Shown here piece after piece: positions 9,528 to 19,636 of a stretch of 64,000 bases of DNA. The translations under genes were made by a program, and so were the position numbers. Each line of letters starts with the position of its first letter. Positions within the stretch are counted from its first letter, which is position 1. The notes below the pieces were generated by a model. The model ran no database searches. It worked only from the letters and a program-made list of their open reading frames with translations, and was not told the origin of the DNA. This DNA is from Iodidimonas nitroreducens. Its GTDB lineage: Bacteria; Pseudomonadota; Alphaproteobacteria; Sphingomonadales; Rhodothalassiaceae. The stretch lies in assembly GCA_000710935.1 (NCBI GenBank), contig BAYV01000015.1, forward strand, positions 168,801 to 232,800, given 5' to 3'.

Positions 9528-12500
9528 TCAACCCGTATTGTCAGAGTATGATTGTAAGGGCGCGACTTCAAGCATTCCTCGCTGGCTGGCATATAAAGCC
9601 ATCACCGCAGCCCGCGCCCCGGCCAATGTGGTGTAATAGGGTGTTCCCATGGTCAGCGCACTGCGCCGGATTTCAAAGCTATCCGACAGGGACTGACTGC
9701 CCGATGTGGTGTTGAACATCAAATCGATTTCGCCATCCTTTAAAAGATCAACAATATGGGGCCGCCCTTCCGCCACCTTGTTTACCAACCGCACCTTCAT
9801 GCCATGTTCGGCCAGAAATCCGGCCGTGCCGCGGGTGGCGATGATCTCGAACCCCAAAGCCACCAGATCGCGCACCACCGGCATGATTGCGGCTTTATCG
9901 GAATCGCGCACGGAAACGAAGACCAGCCCGCTTTCGGGCAGAATAGTGCCCGCGGCGATCTGGCTTTTCAAAAAGGCCCGGGCAAAATCCTTGTCGATTC
10001 CCATCACTTCGCCGGTGGAGCGCATTTCCGGGCCCAAAATCACATCCACACCGGGGAAACGGGCAAAGGGGAAAACCGCTTCCTTCACCGCCACATGGCG
10101 GCGGGGAAAGGGGCTGAGATCGAAATCGGCGAGCCGCGCCCCTGCCATCAGCCGGGCGGCGATCTTGGCAATGGGTACCCCTGTGGCCTTGGCCACGAAA
10201 GGCACCGTGCGGCTGGCCCGGGGATTCACCTCAATCAGATAAATCTCCTCGCCCACCACGGCAAATTGCACATTCATCAGCCCACGCACGCCCAATTCCA
10301 AGGCCAGCGCTTTTGTCTGGTCTCCGATGGCGGCAACAATGGCATCGGAGAGGCTATAGGGGGGCAGGGAACAGGCGCTATCGCCGGAATGAATTCCCGC
10401 TTCCTCGATATGTTCCATGATGCCGGCCACATGCACATCTTCCCCATCGCATAAGGCATCCACATCCACCTCGATGGCATCGCGCAAATAGCCATCCACC
10501 AGCACCGGGCTATCCCCCGATACCTTCACCGCTTCCCGGATATAACGTTCGAGCTGGGCATGATCATTGACGATTTCCATCGCCCGCCCGCCCAAAACAT
10601 AAGAGGGCCGCAATAAAACCGGAAAGCCGATGCGTTCGGCAATGGTGATCGCTTCGGCAGCGGACCGCGCCATGCCATTGGGCGGCTGTTTCAGGCCCAG
10701 CGTTTTCAGCATGGTGGCAAAGCGATCCCGATCTTCGGCGCGATCAATGGCATCGGTGCTGGTGCCCAGAATGGGGACGCCCGCCTGCTCCAGCCCCTTG
10801 GCGAGCTTCAGGGGCGTTTGCCCGCCAAATTGCACCACAACCCCGGCCAGCGTGCCCCGGCGCTGTTCGGCGCGGACGATATCAAGCACGGTTTCATGGG
10901 TCAGCGGCTCGAAATACAGGCGATCCGATGTATCATAATCGGTGGAGACGGTTTCCGGGTTGCAATTCACCATGATGGTTTCATAGCCAGCCTCAGACAA
11001 AGAAAAACAGGCATGGCAGCAGCAATAATCGAATTCGATGCCCTGCCCGATCCGATTGGGCCCACCGCCCAGAATCATCACCTTGCTGCGATCGCTGATT
11101 TCGGCCTCGTCTTCGGGGGGCATCATCTTGCCGGTCAGGGCATTCAGGATACCGGTTTCATAGGTGGAATAAAGATAAGGGGTTTGGGCATCGAATTCCG
11201 CCGCACAGCTATCGATGCGCTTATAAACCGGGGTCACCCCAAGACGATGGCGCAGGCTGCGCACATCGGCTTCCATCAGGCTGCCCAGATGCGCCAAACG
11301 CTCATCGGAAAAGCCGAGCATCTTCAGTTCCAAAAGGCCCTGGGCATCCTGAGGCAGGCCATGGCGGCGCACATTGTCCTCGGCATCGGTGATGCGCTTG
11401 ATCTGGCCCAGAACCCAGGGATCATAATGGGTGATGGCGGCCACATCGGCCACATCCATCCCCAAACGAAAGGCCTGAGCAATCCGCAACAGGCGTTCAG
11501 CCACCGGCTGCACCAAAGCCGCCCGAATGGTATCCAGATCGGGGGCTTCGGGATCATAGCCTTCGATCTCCACATCATCGAGCCCGGTAAGTCCGATTTC
11601 CATCGAACGCAGGGCTTTTTGCAGGCTTTCAGGAAAAGAGCGGCCAATCGCCATCGATTCGCCCACCGATTTCATCGAAGTGGTAAGGGTCTTGTTGGTA
11701 TGGGGGAATTTTTCAAAGGTAAAGCGCGGGATTTTGGTCACCACATAATCGATGGTCGGCTCAAAAGATGCCGGGGTCACGCCGGTGATGTCATTATCCA
11801 ATTCATCAAGGGTATAGCCCACCGCCAGCTTGGCGGCGATTTTCGCAATGGGAAAGCCGGTGGCTTTGGAGGCGAGCGCCGAAGATCGCGATACCCGTGG
11901 ATTCATTTCAATGACCACCAGCCGCCCATCTTTGGGATTGACCGCAAATTGCACATTCGATCCGCCGGTTTCCACGCCGATTTCGCGCAGCACCGCAATC
12001 GATGCATTGCGCATCACCTGATATTCCTTGTCGGTCAGGGTCAGCGCCGGGGCCACGGTGATCGAATCGCCGGTATGAACCCCCATGGGATCGAGATTTT
12101 CAATGGCACAGATGATGATGCAATTATCGGCGCGATCCCGCACCACTTCCATCTCATATTCTTTCCAGCCCAGAACCGATTCTTCGACCAGAATTTCCTT
12201 CACCGGCGAGGCATCGAGCCCAGATTTCACGATCGCCTCGAATTCCTGCCTGTTATAGGCAATGCCGCCACCCGTGCCGCCCATGGTGAACGAAGGCCGG
12301 ATGATCGCTGGCAGGCCGGTTTCAAGCAGGATGTCCTGCGCTTCGGCCAGGCTGTGGGCCACGGCCGATTTTGGGCTTTCAAGGCCGATTTTATCCATGG
12401 CCTGCCGAAACAAAAGGCGATCTTCCGCCTTGTTGATCGCCTCTTCATTGGCGCCGATCATGGTCACGCCATAGCGTTTGAGCACCCCGCTTTTCGACAG

Positions 12501-12803
12501 CGCCAGCGCCGTATTGAGCGCGGTTTGCCCGCCCATTGTGGGCAATAAAGCATCGGGGCGTTCCTTGGCGATGATCTTTTCAACGATTTCAGGCGTGATC
12601 GGCTCCACATAGGTGGCATCGGCCAATTCAGGATCGGTCATGATCGTGGCGGGATTGGAATTCACCAGAATGATGCGATAGCCTTCCGCACGCAAAGCCT
12701 TCACCGCCTGCGTGCCGGAATAATCGAATTCACAGGCCTGCCCGATGATGATCGGCCCGGCCCCTATGATCAGGATCGAGGATATATCAGTGCGCTTGGG
12801 CAT
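9528..12803 (-). CDS. carB: Carbamoyl-phosphate synthase large subunit
   Basis: A 1091-residue protein of normal CarB length. It begins [20 protein letters not shown] and has two homologous ATP-grasp halves: the first carries [14 protein letters not shown], the second begins around [21 protein letters not shown]-terminal MGS-like allosteric domain follows ([17 protein letters not shown]). It makes carbamoyl phosphate from bicarbonate, ammonia delivered by CarA, and two ATP, feeding arginine and pyrimidine synthesis. AAGGAAAAG precedes the start, 29 bp after the carA stop, so the two are cotranscribed. Confidence 0.98.
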   Translation of the reverse strand: MPKRTDISSILIIGAGPIIIGQACEFDYSGTQAVKALRAEGYRIILVNSNPATIMTDPELADATYVEPITPEIVEKIIAKERPDALLPTMGGQTALNTALALSKSGVLKRYGVTMIGANEEAINKAEDRLLFRQAMDKIGLESPKSAVAHSLAEAQDILLETGLPAIIRPSFTMGGTGGGIAYNRQEFEAIVKSGLDASPVKEILVEESVLGWKEYEMEVVRDRADNCIIICAIENLDPMGVHTGDSITVAPALTLTDKEYQVMRNASIAVLREIGVETGGSNVQFAVNPKDGRLVVIEMNPRVSRSSALASKATGFPIAKIAAKLAVGYTLDELDNDITGVTPASFEPTIDYVVTKIPRFTFEKFPHTNKTLTTSMKSVGESMAIGRSFPESLQKALRSMEIGLTGLDDVEIEGYDPEAPDLDTIRAALVQPVAERLLRIAQAFRLGMDVADVAAITHYDPWVLGQIKRITDAEDNVRRHGLPQDAQGLLELKMLGFSDERLAHLGSLMEADVRSLRHRLGVTPVYKRIDSCAAEFDAQTPYLYSTYETGILNALTGKMMPPEDEAEISDRSKVMILGGGPNRIGQGIEFDYCCCHACFSLSEAGYETIMVNCNPETVSTDYDTSDRLYFEPLTHETVLDIVRAEQRRGTLAGVVVQFGGQTPLKLAKGLEQAGVPILGTSTDAIDRAEDRDRFATMLKTLGLKQPPNGMARSAAEAITIAERIGFPVLLRPSYVLGGRAMEIVNDHAQLERYIREAVKVSGDSPVLVDGYLRDAIEVDVDALCDGEDVHVAGIMEHIEEAGIHSGDSACSLPPYSLSDAIVAAIGDQTKALALELGVRGLMNVQFAVVGEEIYLIEVNPRASRTVPFVAKATGVPIAKIAARLMAGARLADFDLSPFPRRHVAVKEAVFPFARFPGVDVILGPEMRSTGEVMGIDKDFARAFLKSQIAAGTILPESGLVFVSVRDSDKAAIMPVVRDLVALGFEIIATRGTAGFLAEHGMKVRLVNKVAEGRPHIVDLLKDGEIDLMFNTTSGSQSLSDSFEIRRSALTMGTPYYTTLAGARAAVMALYASQRGMLEVAPLQSYSDNTG

Positions 12804-12832
12804 TTCTTTTCCTTGAGCGAATAACGCAAAGG

Positions 12833-14011
12833 CTATGTTTGGGAGGCCGAGGCGGCCTGATCCACAAACCGACTGAACAGATCGAAATTATCCTGCGGCC
12901 CGGGCGAAGCTTCGGGATGCTGCTGCACCGAAAAGATGCGGCCATCCTTGGCTTTCAGGGCGCAGATCGTACCATCGAACAGGGAAAGCTGGGTGATCGC
13001 CACACCCTGTTCGGCCAGATTGTCTTTGGCCACCGCAAAGCCGTGGTTCATCGCGGTGATCGAAACCCGCCCGCTTTCAATATCCTTCACCGGATGATTC
13101 GCTCCGCGATGCCCCTGCTGCATCTTCACCGTGCGTCCACCCAGCGCCAATCCCAATATCTGATGGCCAAGGCAGATGCCAAAAACCGGCAGGCCGGATG
13201 CGATCAGATCCTTGATCATCGGCAGGGCATAGCCCGCCGTTGCCGCCGGGTCTCCCGGTCCATTCGATAAAAATACCGCATCGGGCGCCAGCGCCATGAT
13301 CTCGGTGAATGAGGTCTCGGCAGGCACCACCGTCACCCGCGCCCCTGCCGAGGCCAGATTGCGCAGAATATTGCGCTTGATCCCGAAATCCACCGCCACG
13401 ATATGGGCCCGCGCCTGATCAAGCCGGCCATAGCCGCCTTCGCGTTGCCACAGGGTTTCCTGCCAGGGATAAGGGGTGGATGTGCTGACATCCCGCGCCA
13501 GTTCCATCCCATGCAAACCGGGCCATGTCCGGGCCTTTTCCACAAGCGCCGGCAGATCAAACTGGCCTGCCCGATCATGGGCGATCACCCCATTGGGGGC
13601 CCCATGGGCGCGGATATGACGGGTCAGCCGCCTTGTATCCACACCGCTAATGCCGATCAGGCCCTGATCTTTGGCCCAATCTTCAAGGCTGTGTTCGGAT
13701 CGCCAGTTCGATGGCGCGGGCACGGGCTCGCGCACCACGAAACCACGGGCGGCGGGTGTGGCGCTTTCCATATCTTCGCGATTGGTGCCCACATTGCCGA
13801 TATGGGGAAAGGTAAAGGTGATGATCTGCCCGGCATAAGATGGATCGGTGAGAATTTCCTGATAGCCTGTCATCGCCGTATTGAAGCAGATTTCCCCAAC
13901 CGCCTCGCCGGTGGCCCCTATGCCTTCGCCATGATAAACACTGCCATCCGCTAAAACCAGAACGGCTGTTTTTAGCCGGTTGGAGAGGTCTTCCGTCGGG
14001 AGATCATCCAT
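12833..14011 (-). CDS. carA: Carbamoyl-phosphate synthase small (glutaminase) subunit
   Basis: A 392-residue protein. The N-terminal domain contains [21 protein letters not shown]. The C-terminal class I glutamine amidotransferase has the nucleophile in [15 protein letters not shown] (Cys 280) and the His/Glu pair in [10 protein letters not shown]. It releases ammonia from glutamine and channels it to CarB. GGAAG lies 7 bp before the ATG. It is the first gene of carA-carB(-greA). Confidence 0.97.
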   Translation of the reverse strand: MDDLPTEDLSNRLKTAVLVLADGSVYHGEGIGATGEAVGEICFNTAMTGYQEILTDPSYAGQIITFTFPHIGNVGTNREDMESATPAARGFVVREPVPAPSNWRSEHSLEDWAKDQGLIGISGVDTRRLTRHIRAHGAPNGVIAHDRAGQFDLPALVEKARTWPGLHGMELARDVSTSTPYPWQETLWQREGGYGRLDQARAHIVAVDFGIKRNILRNLASAGARVTVVPAETSFTEIMALAPDAVFLSNGPGDPAATAGYALPMIKDLIASGLPVFGICLGHQILGLALGGRTVKMQQGHRGANHPVKDIESGRVSITAMNHGFAVAKDNLAEQGVAITQLSLFDGTICALKAKDGRIFSVQQHPEASPGPQDNFDLFSRFVDQAASASQT

Positions 14012-14033
14012 ATCAGAACTTCCGGTCTTTGGG

Positions 14034-14069
14034 TTTGGTACCGCTCTGGGGGATTTGGTACCGCACTGG
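14034..14069. repeat. Direct repeat in the carA leader
   Basis: TTTGGTACCGCTCTGG (14034-14049) and TTTGGTACCGCACTGG (14054-14069) are 15/16 identical with a 20-bp period. Each contains the palindrome GGTACC. They lie 22-58 bp upstream of the carA start codon, downstream of the proposed promoter, so they belong to the 5' untranslated region. Confidence 0.75.
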
Positions 14070-14146
14070 AATGTTGCAGCCTCGGGCAGATAGGTTTAGG
14101 GAGTCCCATCCTGATGGCGCGAGAAGGAGGGGTTAAACCGCCGCGG

Positions 14147-14175
14147 ACATTAGTGAATGCGACGGCCAAGGTCAA
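14147..14175 (-). promoter_or_regulatory. Candidate carAB promoter
   Basis: On the minus strand TTGACC (14175-14170) and TAATGT (14152-14147) are separated by 17 nt. The -35 matches 5 of 6 positions; the -10 is weak. The start of transcription would fall near 14140, giving a leader of about 130 nt. Confidence 0.45.
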
Positions 14176-14291
14176 GACGGCGTGGGCCCCCTCAAAGATC
14201 CACCCCCATAACCACCAAAGCGCCTGACCAGAACCAGAGACCAACTGGACGATAAGCGCCAAAAAAGACCAACAGGGACAGGAATAAAGCC

Positions 14292-14750
14292 ATGACTTTA
14301 CGTGAAAAATTGAATGCCGCCGTGAAGGATGCCATGCGCGCCAAAGAGCAGCGCAAGCTTTCCACCCTGCGGCTGATTCTGGCCGCCGTGAAGGATCGGG
14401 ATATCGTGCGCCGCACGGAATCGGATGAGCGCGATGATGATCTGATCATCAGCGAAATCATGGCCCGCATGATCAAACAACGGCATGACAGCATCAAAGC
14501 CTATGAAGAAGGCGGTCGCCTTGAACTGGCGGAAAAGGAACGCGAGGAAATCGACATCATCTCGGCCTTTCTCCCCCGCCAATTAGGGGACGAGGAAATC
14601 GAGACCGCCTGCCAAGCGGTGGTCGATGAGCTGGAGGCCACAGCCCTCAAGGATATCGGCCGCTGTATGGCCGTGCTGAAAGAACGCCATGTCGGGCAAA
14701 TGGATTTCGCCAAAGCCAGCCAGAAGGTAAAAGCGATCCTGTCGACCTGA
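14292..14750 (+). CDS. GatB/YqeY domain protein
   Basis: A 152-residue protein starting MTLREKLNAAVKDAMRAKEQ, with LSTLRLILAAVKDRDI and LPRQLGDEEIETA, the YqeY pattern. The domain resembles the tRNA-binding tail of GatB, but free-standing YqeY proteins have no proven reaction. ACAGGAATAAAGCC before the ATG gives a fair ribosome site (AGGA). Its position ahead of dnaG and rpoD, rightward, mirrors the macromolecular-synthesis order seen in other bacteria. Confidence 0.9.
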   Translation: MTLREKLNAAVKDAMRAKEQRKLSTLRLILAAVKDRDIVRRTESDERDDDLIISEIMARMIKQRHDSIKAYEEGGRLELAEKEREEIDIISAFLPRQLGDEEIETACQAVVDELEATALKDIGRCMAVLKERHVGQMDFAKASQKVKAILST

Positions 14751-14841
14751 AGAACGGGCGTGATGATCTTGTCTCCCCGATGCCGGGTCGCTTAGTCTTT
14801 GGCCTCGGCTTTGGGCCTGTTTTGGCTCCCCATCGCGATGG

Positions 14842-16788
14842 ATGAACTCAAAGATGCGTTTTCCACCCCGTTTCATGGATGAATTGCGCGATCGGGTGCC
14901 CCTTGGCGATCTGGTCAATCGCAAGGTCAAGCTCAACCGGGCGGGGCGCGATCTGAAGGGCCTGTGCCCTTTTCATAGCGAGAAAACGCCGTCTTTTCAT
15001 GTGGTGGAAGACAAGAATTTCTATCATTGCTTTGGCTGTGGGGCCCATGGCGATGCCATAAGCTGGCTGATGGAAAGCGAAGGGCTGAGCTTTCCCGAAG
15101 CGGTGGAGCAACTGGCACAGATTGCGGGCATGGCCCTGCCCAAGCCCGATCCCCAAGCCCGCCAGAAGGCAGAAAAATCGGCCAGCCTTTTTGAAGTTTT
15201 AGAGGCGGCGACCCATTGGTTTCAGCAGGAATTGGGCGGCGCATCGGGGCGGGCGGCCCGGCGCTATCTGCTGGATCGCGGCCTTGATACCGAAATCATG
15301 CGCCGCTTTCGGCTGGGCTTTGCCCCCGATTCCTATGAAGCCCTGAAAGATGCCCTGGTGGCACAGGGGCTGCACGTGCCCCAGCTTATCGACGCGGGCC
15401 TTTTGAAACCATCGGAGAAGGGCGGCGCGCCCTATTCATGGTTCAGAAACCGGATCATCTTTCCCATCAGCGATCGTCAGGGCCGGGTGATCGCCTTTGG
15501 CGGGCGATCGATGGAACCTGATAATCCGGCCAAATATCTCAATAGCCCTGAAACCGAGCTGTTTCACAAGGGCCACAGCCTTTATAATCTAGCCAATGCC
15601 CGCAAACCCGCGCATCAGGCGGGCAGCGTAGTGGCGGTGGAAGGCTATATGGATGTGATCGCACTGGCGCAGGCGGGGATCGATCATGCCGTCGCCCCTT
15701 TGGGCACCGCCCTCACCCCTGAGCAGATCGCCCTTTTGTGGACGATGAGCGCCGAACCGATCCTGTGCTTTGATGGCGATCAGGCTGGCCAGCGGGCCGC
15801 CCTGCGTGCCGCCGAACGCTGCCTGCCCCTGCTCAAACCGGGGAAATCCCTGCGCTTTGCGATCCTGCCCGAAGGGCTTGATCCCGATGATCTGCTGCGC
15901 CGGGATGGCCCCAAGGCCCTTCAGGCCGTTCTGGATGCCGCCGAACCCTTGTCCGAACTGCTCTGGCGCAGCCTGATCACCGGTAAGGATATTGGGACGC
16001 CCGAACGCCGCGCCGGTTTGGAGCAAACGGTCTTCAACATGCTTACAAATATTACGGATGAGAAAATCCGAGGCTTTTATATCCGCGATTTTCGGGATCG
16101 TTTCTATCGCCTTGGCCGCCCCGCTGCATCGGGCCGGGCAGCGGGCCGGGCCGCGGGCAAGGGCAGTTTCCAAAACCGTTTTCAAAGTGGGTCTTTGGCC
16201 AGATCATTGGGCAGTTCTGTGAGCCGTTTTCACCATCCGGGCATGGCCCCCGGCCCCGCATCGCCGCAGTTGAAAGCGAGTCGTCTGGGTCGCAATACCC
16301 CCGGGCCGGACCGCATTCTTTTTGAACAATTGCTCTGTCTTTATGCCATTAACCATCCATTGCTGGCGGAAAGCCATGCCGAGGCTTTGGCCCTGGTCGA
16401 TTTCACCGACAGCGCGCTTGACAAATTGCGTCAGGAAATCCTAGTCACCCTCAGTTCAGGGAAAGGTCTTGATCAAGGCGCACTGAAGGACCATTTGGCA
16501 AAGAACGGTTTCAAGGGGATTGTTGCGCAGCTTATGAGTTCGCCACTGCTGAGACCGGCATGGTCGGCCTGGCCCGAAGCCACCGCACAGGAAGCCGCCA
16601 TTGGCTGGCATCATGTGATGGCGCGTTTGCGGCGGCTGGCTTTGAGCGATGAGATTGCTGCCGCAGAAGCAGCCTATAGGGATCATGGAAGCGATGAAAC
16701 GCTGCGACAGCTTGTTCATTTGAAGCAGGAATATGACCTGACCGAAGGCACCGAGGCCGAATTGGAAGGCTATGTCTTTCGGCAATGA
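14842..16788 (+). CDS. dnaG: DNA primase DnaG
   Basis: A 648-residue primase. The N-terminal CHC2 zinc ribbon is complete: LCPFH with C42 and H45, then CFGCG with C63 and C66. The TOPRIM catalytic domain is marked by VVAVEGYMDVIAL and LCFDGDQAGQRAALRA. A Gly/Ala/Arg-rich linker near residues 430-450 precedes the C-terminal helicase-interaction domain. It makes RNA primers at the replication fork. The exact start is uncertain: ATGs at 14842 and 14854 both lack a clear ribosome site. It is followed by rpoD in the same direction. Confidence 0.96.
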   Translation: MNSKMRFPPRFMDELRDRVPLGDLVNRKVKLNRAGRDLKGLCPFHSEKTPSFHVVEDKNFYHCFGCGAHGDAISWLMESEGLSFPEAVEQLAQIAGMALPKPDPQARQKAEKSASLFEVLEAATHWFQQELGGASGRAARRYLLDRGLDTEIMRRFRLGFAPDSYEALKDALVAQGLHVPQLIDAGLLKPSEKGGAPYSWFRNRIIFPISDRQGRVIAFGGRSMEPDNPAKYLNSPETELFHKGHSLYNLANARKPAHQAGSVVAVEGYMDVIALAQAGIDHAVAPLGTALTPEQIALLWTMSAEPILCFDGDQAGQRAALRAAERCLPLLKPGKSLRFAILPEGLDPDDLLRRDGPKALQAVLDAAEPLSELLWRSLITGKDIGTPERRAGLEQTVFNMLTNITDEKIRGFYIRDFRDRFYRLGRPAASGRAAGRAAGKGSFQNRFQSGSLARSLGSSVSRFHHPGMAPGPASPQLKASRLGRNTPGPDRILFEQLLCLYAINHPLLAESHAEALALVDFTDSALDKLRQEILVTLSSGKGLDQGALKDHLAKNGFKGIVAQLMSSPLLRPAWSAWPEATAQEAAIGWHHVMARLRRLALSDEIAAAEAAYRDHGSDETLRQLVHLKQEYDLTEGTEAELEGYVFRQ

Positions 16789-16881
16789 TGTGGCAAATGA
16801 GGGGGTGGGACTCATGGCGCATCGAGGATGAAAGATGGACGTGACGACTTTTGACGTTTTTGAAAACAAGAGACACAAATA

Positions 16882-19014
16882 ATGGCATCCAGCCCCGACG
16901 CACATGACGCCATCGACGCCCGCGAAGACGGTGATAGCCCGATCCTTGATATGAGCGAGGCCTCTGTCAAAAAGATGATCAGCCGTGCCCGCGAGCGCGG
17001 CTATATCTCTTATGACGAGATCAATAAAGCCCTGCCCAGCGATGAGATTTCATCTGAAAAGATCGAAGACATCATGAGCCTTCTTTCTGAGATGGGGATC
17101 AATGTGATCGAGGGCGACGAGCCCGAAGAAGACGGCGACAGCGATCAGGAACCCATCCTCACCACCAAAAAGAAAACCCCCGACAGCCGTGCCCCCGCTG
17201 CCGAGGACGATGACGACGAAGACGATGATGACGGCGATGAGGAAGAAGCCTTCAAGGTTTCGACAGTGAAATCCGAAAGCGATCGCACAGATGATCCCGT
17301 GCGCATGTATCTGCGCGAAATGGGATCGGTGGAATTGCTGTCGCGCGAAGGCGAAATTGCCATCGCCAAGCGGATCGAAGCCGGCCGCGAAACGATGATC
17401 CAGGGCCTGTGCGAAAGTCCCCTCACCTTTCAGGCTTTGGTGTCCTGGTCGCAGGCCTTGAATGAAGGCCGGATGCTTTTGCGCGATATCATCGATCTTG
17501 ATGCAACCATGGGCGGTGGCCCGGAAGCCGCGGTGGCAGCCGCCAGCGCGAGCAATGACCCGCAAAGCGCCGATAGCGATGCTTTAAGCGACCCGACAAC
17601 CGAGCCAAAGGCCGCTGATGATGAGGGGGCGAGCGCCGCCACGGCCAAAAATGCACCCGCATCGGCTGACGACGAGGGCGGCCCTGAGGACGAGCAGCCC
17701 GCAGCCCGCATCGGCGATACCGATGATGATGATGATGACGACGAATCGAATATGTCGCTGGCTGCCATGGAAGAGCATTTAAAGCCGGAAACCCTCGATA
17801 AATTCGAGGCCATCACCACCACTTATAAAAAGCTTTATCGCCTGCAGGATGCCCGGCTTGAAGCCGCCGCCGCAGGCGAGGAACTGACCACCGCCAGTGA
17901 ACGCAAATATACCAAATTGCACGCCGAACTGGTGGCGCTGCTGCGATCCGTGCGGTTCAATAATCTGCGCATCGAAGAATTGGTGGATCAGTTATATTCC
18001 TTGAACAAGCGGCTTTTGGCTTTGGGGGGCCGGGTTTTGCGCATGGCGGAAACCTATAAAATCCCGCGTTCCGATTTTCTCAATGAATATATGGGCCAGG
18101 AACTCGAAGAAAACTGGCTCGACCGGGTCTCCACCAAAGACAAGAAATGGGCCAAATTCGCCGCTGCCGAAGCCACGGCCGTTGCCAATATCCGCGATCA
18201 GGTGGCGGAAATTTCCAATGAAACCGGTTTGCAGGTTGCGGAATTCCGACGCATCGTGCACACCGTGCAAAAAGGCGAAAAAGAAGCCCGGATCGCCAAA
18301 AAGGAAATGGTTGAAGCCAATCTGCGGCTGGTCATCTCTATCGCCAAGAAATACACCAATCGCGGCCTGCAATTCCTCGATCTCATTCAGGAAGGCAATA
18401 TCGGGCTGATGAAGGCGGTGGATAAATTTGAATATCGCCGGGGCTATAAATTTTCGACCTATGCCACATGGTGGATCCGGCAGGCGATCACCCGCTCCAT
18501 TGCCGATCAGGCGCGCACCATCCGCATTCCCGTGCATATGATTGAAACCATCAATAAGCTGGTCCGCACGGGCCGCCAGATGCTTCATGAAATCGGCCGG
18601 GAAGCCACCCCCGAAGAACTGGCCGAACGCCTGTCGATGCCGCTGGATAAGGTCCGCAAGGTGATGAAAATCGCCAAGGAACCGATTAGCCTTGAAACCC
18701 CCATCGGCGATGAAGAAGATAGCCATCTGGGCGATTTCATCGAAGACAAAAACGCCATTCTGCCCGTGGATGCGGCGATCCAATCGAACTTACGCGAAAC
18801 CACGACCCGGGTGCTGGCCTCCCTCACCCCACGTGAAGAGCGGGTTTTGCGGATGCGCTTTGGGATCGGCATGAACACCGATCACACTCTGGAAGAAGTG
18901 GGCCAGCAATTTTCGGTGACCCGCGAACGCATCCGCCAGATCGAAGCCAAGGCCCTGCGCAAGCTGAAACATCCCAGCCGATCCAGAAAGCTCAGAAGCT
19001 TCCTTGATACCTGA
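16882..19014 (+). CDS. rpoD: RNA polymerase sigma factor RpoD (sigma-70)
   Basis: A 710-residue primary sigma factor. Region 1.1 is seen in [20 protein letters not shown], region 1.2 in [20 protein letters not shown], region 2 in [20 protein letters not shown] and [19 protein letters not shown], and region 4 ends [17 protein letters not shown]. Between regions 1.2 and 2 the non-conserved region has a long Asp/Glu/Ala-rich insert, roughly residues 215-295; another acidic run lies near 105-130. It directs RNA polymerase to housekeeping promoters. The gene follows dnaG by 93 bp, the classic dnaG-rpoD pair. Confidence 0.98.
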   Translation: MASSPDAHDAIDAREDGDSPILDMSEASVKKMISRARERGYISYDEINKALPSDEISSEKIEDIMSLLSEMGINVIEGDEPEEDGDSDQEPILTTKKKTPDSRAPAAEDDDDEDDDDGDEEEAFKVSTVKSESDRTDDPVRMYLREMGSVELLSREGEIAIAKRIEAGRETMIQGLCESPLTFQALVSWSQALNEGRMLLRDIIDLDATMGGGPEAAVAAASASNDPQSADSDALSDPTTEPKAADDEGASAATAKNAPASADDEGGPEDEQPAARIGDTDDDDDDDESNMSLAAMEEHLKPETLDKFEAITTTYKKLYRLQDARLEAAAAGEELTTASERKYTKLHAELVALLRSVRFNNLRIEELVDQLYSLNKRLLALGGRVLRMAETYKIPRSDFLNEYMGQELEENWLDRVSTKDKKWAKFAAAEATAVANIRDQVAEISNETGLQVAEFRRIVHTVQKGEKEARIAKKEMVEANLRLVISIAKKYTNRGLQFLDLIQEGNIGLMKAVDKFEYRRGYKFSTYATWWIRQAITRSIADQARTIRIPVHMIETINKLVRTGRQMLHEIGREATPEELAERLSMPLDKVRKVMKIAKEPISLETPIGDEEDSHLGDFIEDKNAILPVDAAIQSNLRETTTRVLASLTPREERVLRMRFGIGMNTDHTLEEVGQQFSVTRERIRQIEAKALRKLKHPSRSRKLRSFLDT

Positions 19015-19022
19015 TCCGCTGC

Positions 19023-19526
19023 TCAATCCTGCGGCTGTTCGGCTTTTTCATAAGCTTGAAACAGGCCAAGGCCGCAGGTCGTGCCCGCAACCGGGCTGTG
19101 ATTGATCACCGTGATCAGATCGGTATTGCAAAGCCGCCCGGTGCTGGTGGAATAGGAAAAGCTTTCATAAAAACCCAATTGCGAGCAGCGATGGGGGAGC
19201 GTGCTGAGATAGCCGCCCCCACCCAGCATTTCAAAAAAAATCTCACGATCCGACAAAACATGGCTTTGCCTGATCTGGCTGAGCCGGATGCAATTCTCGC
19301 TCTCACCGCTCGAGGCATAGCCTTTCATTACCGCATAGCGATCCTGCGGGGGCTGTTCGCTTCCATTCTTGTCACTTTGTTCTCCGGCAGCGCTTGCCGG
19401 TTCTTTCGCCGTCTCTTGCGCCCAGCCATGAGCGCCTGAAACCAAAAGACCGAAGGACAAAGCCGCGCCATAAAAAACAGCGCGACCCATTAGGCGCCCG
19501 GATAGGCCACATTGCCTGATCATCAT
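19023..19526 (-). CDS. Exported hypothetical protein resembling the DUF6491 family
   Basis: A 167-residue protein with an N-terminal signal peptide (hydrophobic stretch near residues 15-33, ending AHGWAQE). A Glu/Ala/Ser-rich linker follows. The mature part has a regular cysteine pattern: SENCIRLSQI, LPHRCSQLGF, GRLCNTD and GTTCGLGLFQ, four cysteines that could form two disulphides. This layout recalls DUF6491 proteins; that match is from memory of the pattern and not proven. It is convergent with rpoD, only 8 bp from its stop codon, with no obvious terminator between them. Confidence 0.7.
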   Translation of the reverse strand: MMIRQCGLSGRLMGRAVFYGAALSFGLLVSGAHGWAQETAKEPASAAGEQSDKNGSEQPPQDRYAVMKGYASSGESENCIRLSQIRQSHVLSDREIFFEMLGGGGYLSTLPHRCSQLGFYESFSYSTSTGRLCNTDLITVINHSPVAGTTCGLGLFQAYEKAEQPQD

Positions 19527-19636
19527 AGCTCTCCCTGTTCGCCGTCACATCATAAAGCTATGATGCGTTGGCTTTGAAACAAGAGTTTGGCGGGTTCGAT
19601 CACCTTATCGAGAAACGGCGGCAGCCTGCGGCCCGC

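Noticed and set aside
10818..12548. A 576-codon open frame on the + strand opposite carB (and similar long frames opposite pccA at 5381-6772 and opposite ftsZ at 53608-54951).
   Set aside because: They are antisense to strongly conserved genes. Their composition (runs of Ile, His, Gly, Pro) is what the reverse complement of GAT/ATC-rich codons produces, and no ribosome site or family similarity supports them.
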